From: Thermoplasmata archaeon
GTDB taxonomy: Archaea > Thermoplasmatota > Thermoplasmata > Lutacidiplasmatales > UBA184
DNA: 51,476 bases
NCBI GenBank assembly: GCA_021809545.1
Contig: JAKAYL010000008.1
Span: 1-51,476 of the forward strand
Reading direction: 5' to 3'
Shown: positions 31,668-39,551 of the stretch, piece after piece
How positions within the stretch are numbered: the stretch's first letter is position 1
Layout of the letters: every line of letters starts with the position of its first letter
The notes under the pieces: generated by a model
What the model was told of the DNA's origin: nothing
What the model saw: only the letters and a program-made list of their open reading frames with translations
The model's database searches: none
Program-made: the position numbers and the translations under genes

Positions 31668-32657
31668 GTGAGTATGGCAGCGAGTACAGAGAAACCACCG
31701 GAGCACCTGACGTGGCTCCGGGTGGGGGTGGACATGCTCTCCGTCCTGGCCATCATCGTGCTGGGGACCGCCTTCATCTACTTCTTCCTCACGCCCCAGA
31801 TCGCCCCCCAGAGGCTGTATCTCCTGAAGTTCGCCTACTTGGCCCTCATCATCATCGTGGCGATCCTCCTCATCTCCATCATCGGGGGGTTCATCCGGCG
31901 GTTCGTGGTCCCCCGGGCCAGCCGGAGCGTCGGCTCGTCCCTCCAGCTCGTCTTCAACGTCTTCGCGTACATCGCCCTCTTCGTCGGGGTCTTCTACCTG
32001 CTCGGGGTCGACATCACGGCCCTTCTGCTGGGAGCCGGTTTCTTCGGTATCGTCCTCGGTCTCGCCGCCCAGCAGGTCCTCGGCAACTTCTTCGGGGCCG
32101 TGGCCCTCCTGACGGCCCGTCCTTTCAACATCGGGGACCGGATCACCTTCACGACCTGGCAGTATTCGGTCATGGCCTCGACCTTCCCTCACGAAGCCAC
32201 CCCCGCGGGACATACCGGGACGGTCCAGAACATCGGCCTGATGTACACCTTCCTCCTCGGCGACGATGGGCGCCCGATGGTCATCCCGAACGGGATCCTC
32301 TCCGGAAGCTTCATCCTCAACCACTCGAAGGTCAGCGCCGCCCGGGTCCGGGTCCGAGTGACCCTGTCGCGGAAGGTGAACTTCCGCACCTATTCCGACC
32401 TGGCCGGTACCGCGTTGCGGGGCGTACCGAGCATGGTGAGCGACTCGGTACGGCTCCATGTCGTTTCCGTGGCGGAAGCCACCTACGACGTGGCGGTGAC
32501 CGCGGAATTCCGCAAAGTGGACTCGGAGTATGCGGCGTCCACCCTCTTGGAGCGGCTTCTTCCCCTGTCCGAATCTCTTCCCGGTGCGAACCCACCCGCC
32601 CACAAGCCCGCGGCGGAGCCCGACCCTGCCTGGGGAAAATCCCAGACCCCCCTCTAA
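31668..32657 (+). CDS. MscS-family mechanosensitive channel
   Basis: This 329-residue channel opens under membrane tension to release small solutes. It has three hydrophobic helices (about 22-42, 52-74 and 92-115). The Gly/Ala-rich pore helix ITALLLGAGFFGIVLGLAAQQVLGN follows and runs into the beta domain (PFNIGDRITF, GTVQNIGLMYTFL, PMVIPNGILSGSFILNHSK). About 20 extra residues sit in the beta domain loop between GDRITF and GTVQ. The start is GTG 31668 or ATG 31674; both fit the TATA box. Confidence 0.92.
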   Translation: MSMAASTEKPPEHLTWLRVGVDMLSVLAIIVLGTAFIYFFLTPQIAPQRLYLLKFAYLALIIIVAILLISIIGGFIRRFVVPRASRSVGSSLQLVFNVFAYIALFVGVFYLLGVDITALLLGAGFFGIVLGLAAQQVLGNFFGAVALLTARPFNIGDRITFTTWQYSVMASTFPHEATPAGHTGTVQNIGLMYTFLLGDDGRPMVIPNGILSGSFILNHSKVSAARVRVRVTLSRKVNFRTYSDLAGTALRGVPSMVSDSVRLHVVSVAEATYDVAVTAEFRKVDSEYAASTLLERLLPLSESLPGANPPAHKPAAEPDPAWGKSQTPL

Positions 32658-32805
32658 GCGACGGGATAAAACGGGCTGCGGCCCCGGTCTCCCTTGCGTG
32701 ACCGGGATCGAAAGGGCCAGCGATCCCCGATGCGCCCGGTCTCCGTCGAACTTGGGGCCGAGGGCGATCTCCGCGCTCGACCCGGCCCGCCCCCAGCCGA
32801 TAGCG

Positions 32806-32811
32806 TTATAG
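32806..32811 (+). promoter_or_regulatory. TATA-like box for the mre11-rad50 unit
   Basis: TTATAG is centred about 24 bases before the ATG at 32832 and supports that start over upstream in-frame codons. Confidence 0.5.
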
Positions 32812-32831
32812 TTCGGCGCCCGTCCCACAGG

Positions 32832-33143
32832 ATGGAGGCGCCCCCAAGCATGGACAACCGACGTACCTACCTGCTCGTGCGCCTCAAGAATGGGCAGATC
32901 ACCCTCGAAGAGGCCCGGGAGCTCTTTCAGGCGATGAACACCGACATCCGCGCCCTCCAGGAACAGATCGGAATGCCACCTCCCCCTCCTCCATCCGGTG
33001 AATCAGCTTCGGAGGGTCCCTCCCCCCGGTCAGCTTCTCCCCCGTCCGGCCCGACGTTGAGCCTCGAGGAGCTCCTGCTCATCATCGGGCCGATGGCCGG
33101 GATCTTTGCAGCACTCCAAAAGAAGTCCCGGGAACGGGTGTGA
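32832..33143 (+). CDS. Small protein leading the mre11-rad50 operon
   Basis: This 103-residue protein has an N-terminal helical part with a SHOCT-like pattern (YLLVRLKNGQITLEEARELFQ) and a short predicted coiled coil. A Pro/Ser/Gly-rich linker and a hydrophobic C-terminal helix (LEELLLIIGPMAGIFAAL) follow. Its stop overlaps the GTG start of mre11 (GTGA at 33140-33143), so the two are translationally coupled. The frame continues upstream to 32694, but the TATA-like box at 32806 points to ATG 32832. A role with Mre11-Rad50 is suggested by coupling alone. Confidence 0.75.
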   Translation: MEAPPSMDNRRTYLLVRLKNGQITLEEARELFQAMNTDIRALQEQIGMPPPPPPSGESASEGPSPRSASPPSGPTLSLEELLLIIGPMAGIFAALQKKSRERV

Positions 33144-34426
33144 ACCACTTCCGCTTCGCGCACCTCGCGGATGCGCACGTGGGGGCTTGGCCCCGGGACC
33201 TCGCACTGCGGACCGCCCTCCGGGAATCGGTTCTCCGGGCGCTAGCCCAGGTCGCGACCGAGAAGTGCGACTTCCTGCTCATCGCCGGGGACCTCTTTCA
33301 CCTACCTAGCCCCGACCCGGCCGAGGTCGCCCCCATCGCCCGGGCCCTCCACCGGTTGAACGAGCAGGGGATCCGCATCTATGCCATCTTCGGTTCGCAC
33401 GACTACGTGCTCCACGAGACGAGCTGGCTTGACGTCCTTTCGGACGGAGGGCTCTTCGTCCGGGTCGCCCCCTCACCTGCGCTGTCGGAGGGGAAGGAAT
33501 GGAGCCTCCCCTGGCTCACGGACGAAGTGACCGGGACCGTCATCGCCGGGATCTCGGGTCGGGCCCAGGGACTGGACACGCGGGCCTACGAGTCGATGAA
33601 CTCGGAAGAGTTCTGCCGTCAGAAGGGGTTTCACATCTTCCTCTACCATGCCGCCGTGACCGAATTCCTCCCGGTGGAGCTCCAAGGTCGGGTCGAAGGC
33701 GTCCCCCTGGCCCGACTACCGCCGAAGTGCGGGTACTACGCCGGTGGGCACATCCACGAGACCTATCGCGGGAAGGGACCTGGCGGCGAGGGCGTGCTGG
33801 TCAATCCGGGGGCCACCTTCGGGACCTCCCTCACCGATCTCGACAAGATCGCGCAGGGTCGAACGCAGGCCGGGATCGTCATTGTGGACGTTGCGGACGG
33901 CGTGGCCCGCCCTTCGTGGAAGATCACTACCGAACCCTCCTCCATCCGTATCATCGACCTGGAGGTGCAAGGCCTGGGAGTGGAGGAGGCAGTGCGAAAG
34001 ATCCAGGGGGTTATGGACGCGCCGACCTCCGGGGCGGCCCCAGAGATCGTGATCCCCCGTCTCCATGGGGAGCGGACCCTCTCCTTCGACGTGGGCCTTC
34101 TCGCCAAAGAACTGCGGGACCCGGGTTCGGGTCCGGCGATCCACCTCGATCTCAACGACCTGACGACCAAGGAGGAATCCGGCCCCTCTCCCGTGGCGGA
34201 CCCTGCGGATGTCGAGGGCTCCGTGCTCTCTTCCTACCTGAAGGGGGATGCGCGCCTTCCCGGGCTCTCAGAGGAGGAGAACCTCCGACGGGCCCGTCTG
34301 TTGCTGGAGGAGCTCCGACGGCCCCCCTCCAGCGGAGAGTCTGTCGAAGACTACCGTCGCCGGGTAGTGGCCCGTGGGACGAAGATTCTAACGGAGGAAG
34401 GGACGGAAGGGGGTCCGGGAGCATGA
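33140..34426 (+). CDS. mre11: Mre11 DNA double-strand-break repair nuclease
   Basis: This 428-residue calcineurin-like nuclease works with Rad50. Metal-site motifs are in order: LADAHVG (Asp10, His12), IAGDLFH, GSHDY, LYHAAVTEF and GGHIHE. The third motif is usually GNHD; here Asn is Ser. The phosphodiesterase domain ends near residue 260, and about 170 residues follow for the capping and Rad50-binding parts. It starts with GTG overlapping the preceding stop and ends in an ATGA overlap with rad50. Confidence 0.94.
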   Translation: MNHFRFAHLADAHVGAWPRDLALRTALRESVLRALAQVATEKCDFLLIAGDLFHLPSPDPAEVAPIARALHRLNEQGIRIYAIFGSHDYVLHETSWLDVLSDGGLFVRVAPSPALSEGKEWSLPWLTDEVTGTVIAGISGRAQGLDTRAYESMNSEEFCRQKGFHIFLYHAAVTEFLPVELQGRVEGVPLARLPPKCGYYAGGHIHETYRGKGPGGEGVLVNPGATFGTSLTDLDKIAQGRTQAGIVIVDVADGVARPSWKITTEPSSIRIIDLEVQGLGVEEAVRKIQGVMDAPTSGAAPEIVIPRLHGERTLSFDVGLLAKELRDPGSGPAIHLDLNDLTTKEESGPSPVADPADVEGSVLSSYLKGDARLPGLSEEENLRRARLLLEELRRPPSSGESVEDYRRRVVARGTKILTEEGTEGGPGA

Positions 34427-37023
34427 TCCTCCGACGGGTGACGGTCCAGAATGTGCGGAGCTACGAGTCCGGCCAGATCGAGCTGGGGGAGGGGATCGTG
34501 GCCCTGTGGGGCGACATCGGGGCGGGAAAGAGTTCCCTCCTCCATGCCATCGAGGTGGCCCTCTTCGGCTTTGCCGACTACGACTATGGGCATCTCCTAC
34601 GCCAGGGGGCCAAGGAAGCCTCCGTCGAGATCGTGTTGGACGGCGACGGCTCCTCCCTCACGCTCCGGCGAGAGCTGACCCGCACCTTCTCGGGAGGACG
34701 CGAGGTCGCTCCGAACCAGGAGTGCGTCCTCGTCCAGGACGGTCACCGGATGACCTACGGGGTGACCCAGATGAAACGTCGCGTGCTCGAGCTTCTGGGA
34801 TTTCCCGAGAGCCCCAATCCTCGACGCCACTCGGAGATCTGGCGCTGGTCCGTCTATGTCCGGCAGGAAAGCATGCGGGAGATCCTCGCGGAGGAAGGGG
34901 ACCGCTTGGAAGTGATCCGGAAGGCCCACGGTCTCGAGGAGTACCGCATCGCCCGAGAGAACGCGAAGGAATTGGCGACCGAGATGCGGCGACGGGCCGA
35001 GGATTTTCGCAGGGATGCCGAGCGGTACCTCGAGGAGGGCCGGGGGGTGGAGACCCTGCTCGCACAGGCCCAAGCGATCCGGGAATCGCTTTCCCACTCA
35101 AAGGAGAAACTCACCCTCCTTGAGGCGAAGGGACCCCCGCTGGACGCGAAGATCCTCGAGATGCGTGCCCTCCGGGAGGAGGAGTCGATCCTGCGCGTGC
35201 GCATTCAGGAGTCGAAGGAGCGGGAGGTCCAGCAGGAGAAGAGGGTCAAGGACCTGCAGGGGCAAGTCGCCCAGCAGGATGCGCGGTTGACGGCCCTCCG
35301 GGCCGACCAGGTCCGGTTCGAGAACGAACGGCGAGCGCTCGGGGGGGACGAGAGCGAGGTCCCTTCTCTCACTGCGGTGCTTGACGAGGCAAGGAAGCAG
35401 CGGGAGGGAGTGGAACGCCGCTCCACCGAGCTCTCCCACGCACTCGTACGGAAGAAAGACCTGGACCGGAGCCTCTCTCTCTTCCAAGAGCAGATGTCCT
35501 CGCGGAGGACCCTGCGGAAGACCCGGGAAGCTGAGATCGAACGACTGGCCCAGGAGCTGGGACCCAACCCTCCCCTTCCTCCCGTTTCGGCCACGAGGGA
35601 GGAGCTCGAAGATGAGATCGAGGAACTCCACAAGGAGGTCCGCCGGCACCAGAAGGCGAGGGCCGGAGCCGAGCAAACGGAGGAGGACCTCCGTTCGCTG
35701 CTCGCGAGCGGCTCCTGCCCCCGTTGTGGGCAGAAGGTCGACCCGACCTCCTTCGAGGGCCACCTGCGCGAAGCGAAGGAAAACTTGCAGACAGAATCCG
35801 GGGCGTTGGCCCACCTCGAGGAAAGGGAACATAACCTCCAGGAGGACCTCCGACGGCTGGCCACCCACCGTGAGACGCTGTCGGGATGGAAGGCCAAGAA
35901 CCAGGGGCTCGCGGAGAAGCGGCAGGAAGTGAGCCGGCTCGACGCAGAGATGGCGCAGGCGGAGCACCAAGGAAAGGAGCTGGAGGAGAAGTTGTCGCTC
36001 CTCGTCTCGCAGATCGCGGGGCTGAAGGACGGAGCCCAGGATCTGGAAGCTGCCAGAGGGCGTGAGAAGGCGGCCCGGGAATCGTTGGAGGCCGCCCAGG
36101 CCCGGGTCGACCGCCGGAAGAGCCTCGAGGGGTCCCTCCGCGTCGCCGCCGAGGGGCTACGTCTCACCGAAGAGTCGCGGGAGCGACTCCTGCAGGAGTC
36201 GGCACGGACCGCGGAGGAACTCCACGGGGCCCAGGAGGCACGGACGACCCTGGAAACGCGACAGAAAGAACTTCATCCCCGGCTCGCCTCCTACCAAGGA
36301 GTGGAGGAGGAGCGTCAGAAGCTCCGGAACGATCTAGAAAAGCTCCGGGTCGATATCGCGAACCTGGAGAAGGACTTGGAATTCCAGGAGACCGAGCGGA
36401 AGCGGAAGGAGGCCGCGCTCCAGAAGAACCGGACTGCGGGGGCGGCCGCCGAGCTCCAGCTCCGCAGGGTCGAGTGGCTGAAGAAGCTGGGGGACGCCTT
36501 CGGGGAGATCGAGAAGGTGCGCCTCGAGCGGATCCGAGCGGACTTCCTCGCGGGATTCTCCCGCTTCTACTCCCTCCTCGTCGAGGACGAACTCATGTCG
36601 GCGACCGTGGACGCCGAGTTCCGGCCCTTCGTGGTGATGGGGGGCGCATCCATCCCCGCCACCGCTCTGAGCGGGGGGGAAAGGACCGCCCTGGCCCTCG
36701 CCTACAGGTTGGCCCTTCGTCAAACCGTCGTCGGAGCCCATCGTCTCCGGCTCGAGACCCTCATCCTTGACGAGCCGACGGAGGGGTTCTCCGCCGACCA
36801 GGTCCTGAAGCTCTCCGAGCTCCTTCGCGAGCTGGGGGTACGTCAGATCCTTCTCGTCAGCCACGAGAAGAACCTCGCCTCGATCGCGGACCACATGATC
36901 AGCGTGGAGAAACAGGACGGTCGCAGCCTCATCCTCCCCGGTGCTACGGAAGCAGCTCCCCCCAGAGCACCACCCATCACTTCCCTGACCCCGCCCAGCA
37001 CCGGACAGCAACGCCTAGAGTAG
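34423..37023 (+). CDS. rad50: Rad50 ATPase
   Basis: This 866-residue SMC-like partner of Mre11 has Walker A GDIGAGKSS (Gly30-Ser38) and a Q-loop region (VYVRQESMREIL). Two long coiled coils flank the zinc hook CPRC at about residues 431-434. The signature LSGGERTALAL is near residue 748 and Walker B LILDEPTEGFS follows. The same frame is open from 33499, but that stretch is the shadow of mre11. ATG 34423 overlaps the mre11 stop. Confidence 0.96.
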   Translation: MILRRVTVQNVRSYESGQIELGEGIVALWGDIGAGKSSLLHAIEVALFGFADYDYGHLLRQGAKEASVEIVLDGDGSSLTLRRELTRTFSGGREVAPNQECVLVQDGHRMTYGVTQMKRRVLELLGFPESPNPRRHSEIWRWSVYVRQESMREILAEEGDRLEVIRKAHGLEEYRIARENAKELATEMRRRAEDFRRDAERYLEEGRGVETLLAQAQAIRESLSHSKEKLTLLEAKGPPLDAKILEMRALREEESILRVRIQESKEREVQQEKRVKDLQGQVAQQDARLTALRADQVRFENERRALGGDESEVPSLTAVLDEARKQREGVERRSTELSHALVRKKDLDRSLSLFQEQMSSRRTLRKTREAEIERLAQELGPNPPLPPVSATREELEDEIEELHKEVRRHQKARAGAEQTEEDLRSLLASGSCPRCGQKVDPTSFEGHLREAKENLQTESGALAHLEEREHNLQEDLRRLATHRETLSGWKAKNQGLAEKRQEVSRLDAEMAQAEHQGKELEEKLSLLVSQIAGLKDGAQDLEAARGREKAARESLEAAQARVDRRKSLEGSLRVAAEGLRLTEESRERLLQESARTAEELHGAQEARTTLETRQKELHPRLASYQGVEEERQKLRNDLEKLRVDIANLEKDLEFQETERKRKEAALQKNRTAGAAAELQLRRVEWLKKLGDAFGEIEKVRLERIRADFLAGFSRFYSLLVEDELMSATVDAEFRPFVVMGGASIPATALSGGERTALALAYRLALRQTVVGAHRLRLETLILDEPTEGFSADQVLKLSELLRELGVRQILLVSHEKNLASIADHMISVEKQDGRSLILPGATEAAPPRAPPITSLTPPSTGQQRLE

Positions 37024-37046
37024 GTCTCCCCCTTCGGTAAGGAAGG

Positions 37047-38087
37047 CTACTCGTAGGTGGCGCGCAGCCGCTCGGGAGAGATGCGTTCAAGGGAACGCAA
37101 GACAGGGATCCGAAGATCAGTCTCCTGTTGCGTCACGACGGGGAACCCGTAGACCCGGGAGCGATGTCGCGCGGTTTTCCCCGCACGGCTGGTGGCAAGG
37201 AATCTCTTGTGGCGTTGGAGCCGGGACCGGAGTAGCGCTTCCGCACTACGCGGGGCCTGCTTCATCCGGGCGAACGATACGTCCCGCAGGCCGTCCTCGA
37301 GATCGATCCCGAGAGAGTTCCTTCCGAGGCAGGCGGCGGCCACAGAGGTCGTGCCCGTGCCCACGAAGGGATCGAGCACCGTGTCCCCCTGTAAGGAATA
37401 CATAGCGATGAGCCGATAGGGGATCTCCAGGGGGTACGCCGCCGAGCGGGAACGACGGGCACCGCCGTGCCCCACCTCCTGTCGCGCCCCGACGAGTCCC
37501 GTCCACAGGTCCTGGAACCAGAGGTTCCTCTCCTCCCAGAAATACGCGCTCTCCCGACGTCGAGCCCGTTCCCGCACGGAGAAGCTGCGAAGGCCTCCCT
37601 TGCGGGCAAGGAGGATGTGCTCGTGCTCCAGAGTGGCATAGGCCCCGCCGGGAAGCATCCCGGACCCCATGAACTTCGTCGGCTTGTTGGTCGTCTTCTG
37701 CCAGAGGATCGAGGGGAGGGGAGCGAGGCCCACCTCGTCCAGGTCGGTCGAGATCCGGGCGTGATTCGGATAGAGCCGGAACTCGTTCCCGACCCGGCGC
37801 GTCGCATCGCCGATGTTGATGCAGGCAACACCCCCCGGGGCGAGGACTCGGGCGACCTCCTTCCACACCGGGAGAAGGATTTGGTGCATCCGGTCGAAAG
37901 CCTCGTATCCTTTGCCATGGGCAAGGCTCCGGCCCACCGCCGGGTCCATGCCGGCAAAGAGCTTGTCCCACATCTCGACCATCGGATAGGGGGGAGAGGT
38001 GACCACCAGCTGCACGGACCCGGAAGGGACTTGGATGAGCGCTCGGGAATCTCCGTGCCAGAGATCGTGAAAGGTCGTGTAGCTCAT
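37047..38087 (-). CDS. DNA methyltransferase, probably N4-cytosine type
   Basis: This 346-residue enzyme has the catalytic motif TSPPYP at residues 30-35 and the SAM-binding motif DPFVGTGTT at about 239-247. The order (catalytic first, SAM site last) is that of the beta group, and TSPPY is the form common in N4-cytosine enzymes, though N6-adenine cannot be excluded. No restriction endonuclease gene is adjacent: rad50 lies convergently 23 bases away. It is therefore an orphan within this window. Its codon use and GC level are like those of its neighbours. Confidence 0.9.
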   Translation of the reverse strand: MSYTTFHDLWHGDSRALIQVPSGSVQLVVTSPPYPMVEMWDKLFAGMDPAVGRSLAHGKGYEAFDRMHQILLPVWKEVARVLAPGGVACINIGDATRRVGNEFRLYPNHARISTDLDEVGLAPLPSILWQKTTNKPTKFMGSGMLPGGAYATLEHEHILLARKGGLRSFSVRERARRRESAYFWEERNLWFQDLWTGLVGARQEVGHGGARRSRSAAYPLEIPYRLIAMYSLQGDTVLDPFVGTGTTSVAAACLGRNSLGIDLEDGLRDVSFARMKQAPRSAEALLRSRLQRHKRFLATSRAGKTARHRSRVYGFPVVTQQETDLRIPVLRSLERISPERLRATYE

Positions 38088-38239
38088 CCTCGGGTCCAGG
38101 GATGTAGGACCCCAAGAGGGTTCAACACATAGCTGTTTGCGCGTGGGCCCACCCCCCGGGATCCGGATTGTTGTCTGGAGACACTGGGGGGGTACACCCG
38201 GCTTTGCCTTCGGCGGGAATCTCCTCGAAGAATTGTCTA

Positions 38240-38260
38240 CCTCCCGTCGGGCGACGGAGG
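38240..38260 (+). other. Hairpin just upstream of the PKD-protein promoter
   Basis: CCTCC (38240-38244) pairs with GGAGG (38256-38260), then after a bulged C, GTCG (38246-38249) pairs with CGAC (38252-38255). It ends 6 bases before the TATA box, where the TFB-recognition element and any operator would be. Confidence 0.4.
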
Positions 38261-38266
38261 ATAAAC

Positions 38267-38274
38267 TAATATAC
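38267..38274 (+). promoter_or_regulatory. TATA box for the PKD protein
   Basis: TAATATAC is centred about 58 bases before the ATG at 38329, so the transcript should have a leader of about 30 bases, unlike most genes here. Confidence 0.6.
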
Positions 38275-38315
38275 GCGACTTTTGATGTAGTGTGCAGTGC
38301 TGAACCTTAGCAGCC

Positions 38316-38321
38316 AGGGAG
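38316..38321 (+). promoter_or_regulatory. Shine-Dalgarno sequence for the PKD protein
   Basis: AGGGAG lies 7 bases ahead of the ATG at 38329 within the predicted leader. Confidence 0.5.
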
Positions 38322-38328
38322 TTACCAG

Positions 38329-39468
38329 ATGAAAGGAATATCGGGGAGTGTTGCCGTAAGAGTCGGAGTGATTGGGGTCTTTGCCGCCTTGCTGATCGTT
38401 GGATTGGCGGGTCTCATGCAAGCGAACGCGGGAGTGTCGCCCCAGTACAACCTGACCGCATCGATCAAAGCGAGCACCACCTCGGGTTCTTCCCCGCTCA
38501 CCGTCAGCTTCTCAGCAACATTGAGCGGAGGCGGAACGAAGGACGCTTACACGTACGCTTGGAACTTTGGCGATGGTTCGACCTCGACCACCGCCTCGCC
38601 CCAGCACGTATTCTCCACCCCCAAGACCTACACGGTCTCGCTCACGGTGACGGACACGACCGCCAAGCAGACGGTCTCGGCCCCCAGCATCAATATCCAA
38701 GTCAATGGGGGCATCTCCGCCACGATCTCCCAGCCGGTCAACCAGGGCAACGGCGTCTACAAGTTCTCGGCCACTGCTACGGGTGGCACGGGAGCGTACA
38801 CCTACACCTGGGACTTCGGTGACCAGACCACGGCCACCGGCCAGACCGTGACCCACACCTACACCCAGGCGGGAACCTACACCGTCACGCTCACCGTCCA
38901 GGACAGCAATGGGGCCCGGTCCGCCCCCCAGACCACTCAGGTCACGGTCAGCAGCGCCGGGACCTCGGCCGGTGCGACCAGCAGCCCCGCCAACTACACT
39001 TGGGTCTATATCGTCGTGCTCGTCGTGGTCGCCGTCATCCTCGGGGTCCTCATCTATAGGAAGTTCCACCACCGGTCTCCTCCCCAGAGCGAGCAGCAGA
39101 ACCCGTACGATGCGGGCGGCTATGCTCCCTACGCCTACGGCACGGACGTCGCGGCTACGGCCGCGGTGGGCTCCGCCGTTTCGGGTTCCCCGAGCGACTC
39201 GGGCGCCTACGAGACCCCGCCGCCGCCGGAGGCGGGCGCCCCGACCGGTGGCGAGCCTATGCCGCCCTCGACCCCAGAGGCGGCCCCCGCCACCGAACCG
39301 ATGGCCTCGCCTGAGCCCCCGACCCCTGATTCTTCTTCTTCTTCCTCTCCGGCCTCGGACAAGGCCTGCTTTGTTTGCGGTGGCCCCCTTTCCGGGAGCA
39401 ACTACTGCTCAAGGTGCCAGATGGACTGGGGTGGACAGTCGGCCGGCGGTTCCCCCAACCGGGCCTAG
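38329..39468 (+). CDS. PKD-repeat surface protein with membrane helix and C-terminal zinc ribbon
   Basis: This 379-residue protein has a signal/anchor helix (about 8-30) and two exterior PKD domains (about 41-126 and 129-208), marked by WNFGDGS and WDFGDQT. A membrane helix (about 224-243) follows, then a Pro/Ala/Ser-rich tail and a four-Cys zinc ribbon (Cys347, Cys350, Cys360, Cys363). PKD domains mediate surface adhesion or protein contacts. If the topology is as drawn, the zinc ribbon is cytoplasmic, so the protein could couple outside contacts to an inside partner. It has its own promoter with a leader and ribosome-binding site. Confidence 0.88.
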   Translation: MKGISGSVAVRVGVIGVFAALLIVGLAGLMQANAGVSPQYNLTASIKASTTSGSSPLTVSFSATLSGGGTKDAYTYAWNFGDGSTSTTASPQHVFSTPKTYTVSLTVTDTTAKQTVSAPSINIQVNGGISATISQPVNQGNGVYKFSATATGGTGAYTYTWDFGDQTTATGQTVTHTYTQAGTYTVTLTVQDSNGARSAPQTTQVTVSSAGTSAGATSSPANYTWVYIVVLVVVAVILGVLIYRKFHHRSPPQSEQQNPYDAGGYAPYAYGTDVAATAAVGSAVSGSPSDSGAYETPPPPEAGAPTGGEPMPPSTPEAAPATEPMASPEPPTPDSSSSSSPASDKACFVCGGPLSGSNYCSRCQMDWGGQSAGGSPNRA

Positions 39469-39551
39469 GGTGGTGGACGTAAACGGATGCCCTTGAGCTA
39501 GCATCGCTCCTCGTCCTCCTTACCATTTTCTTCGCCCTTCCGGGCGAGGCA

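Noticed and set aside
33499-34422. Possible 308-residue N-terminal extension of Rad50
   Set aside because: It overlaps all of mre11 in another frame, while Rad50 has its normal N-terminus at ATG 34423.
39330-39350. TCT repeat in the PKD gene
   Set aside because: It is a short Ser run in a flexible tail, not a DNA repeat of interest.
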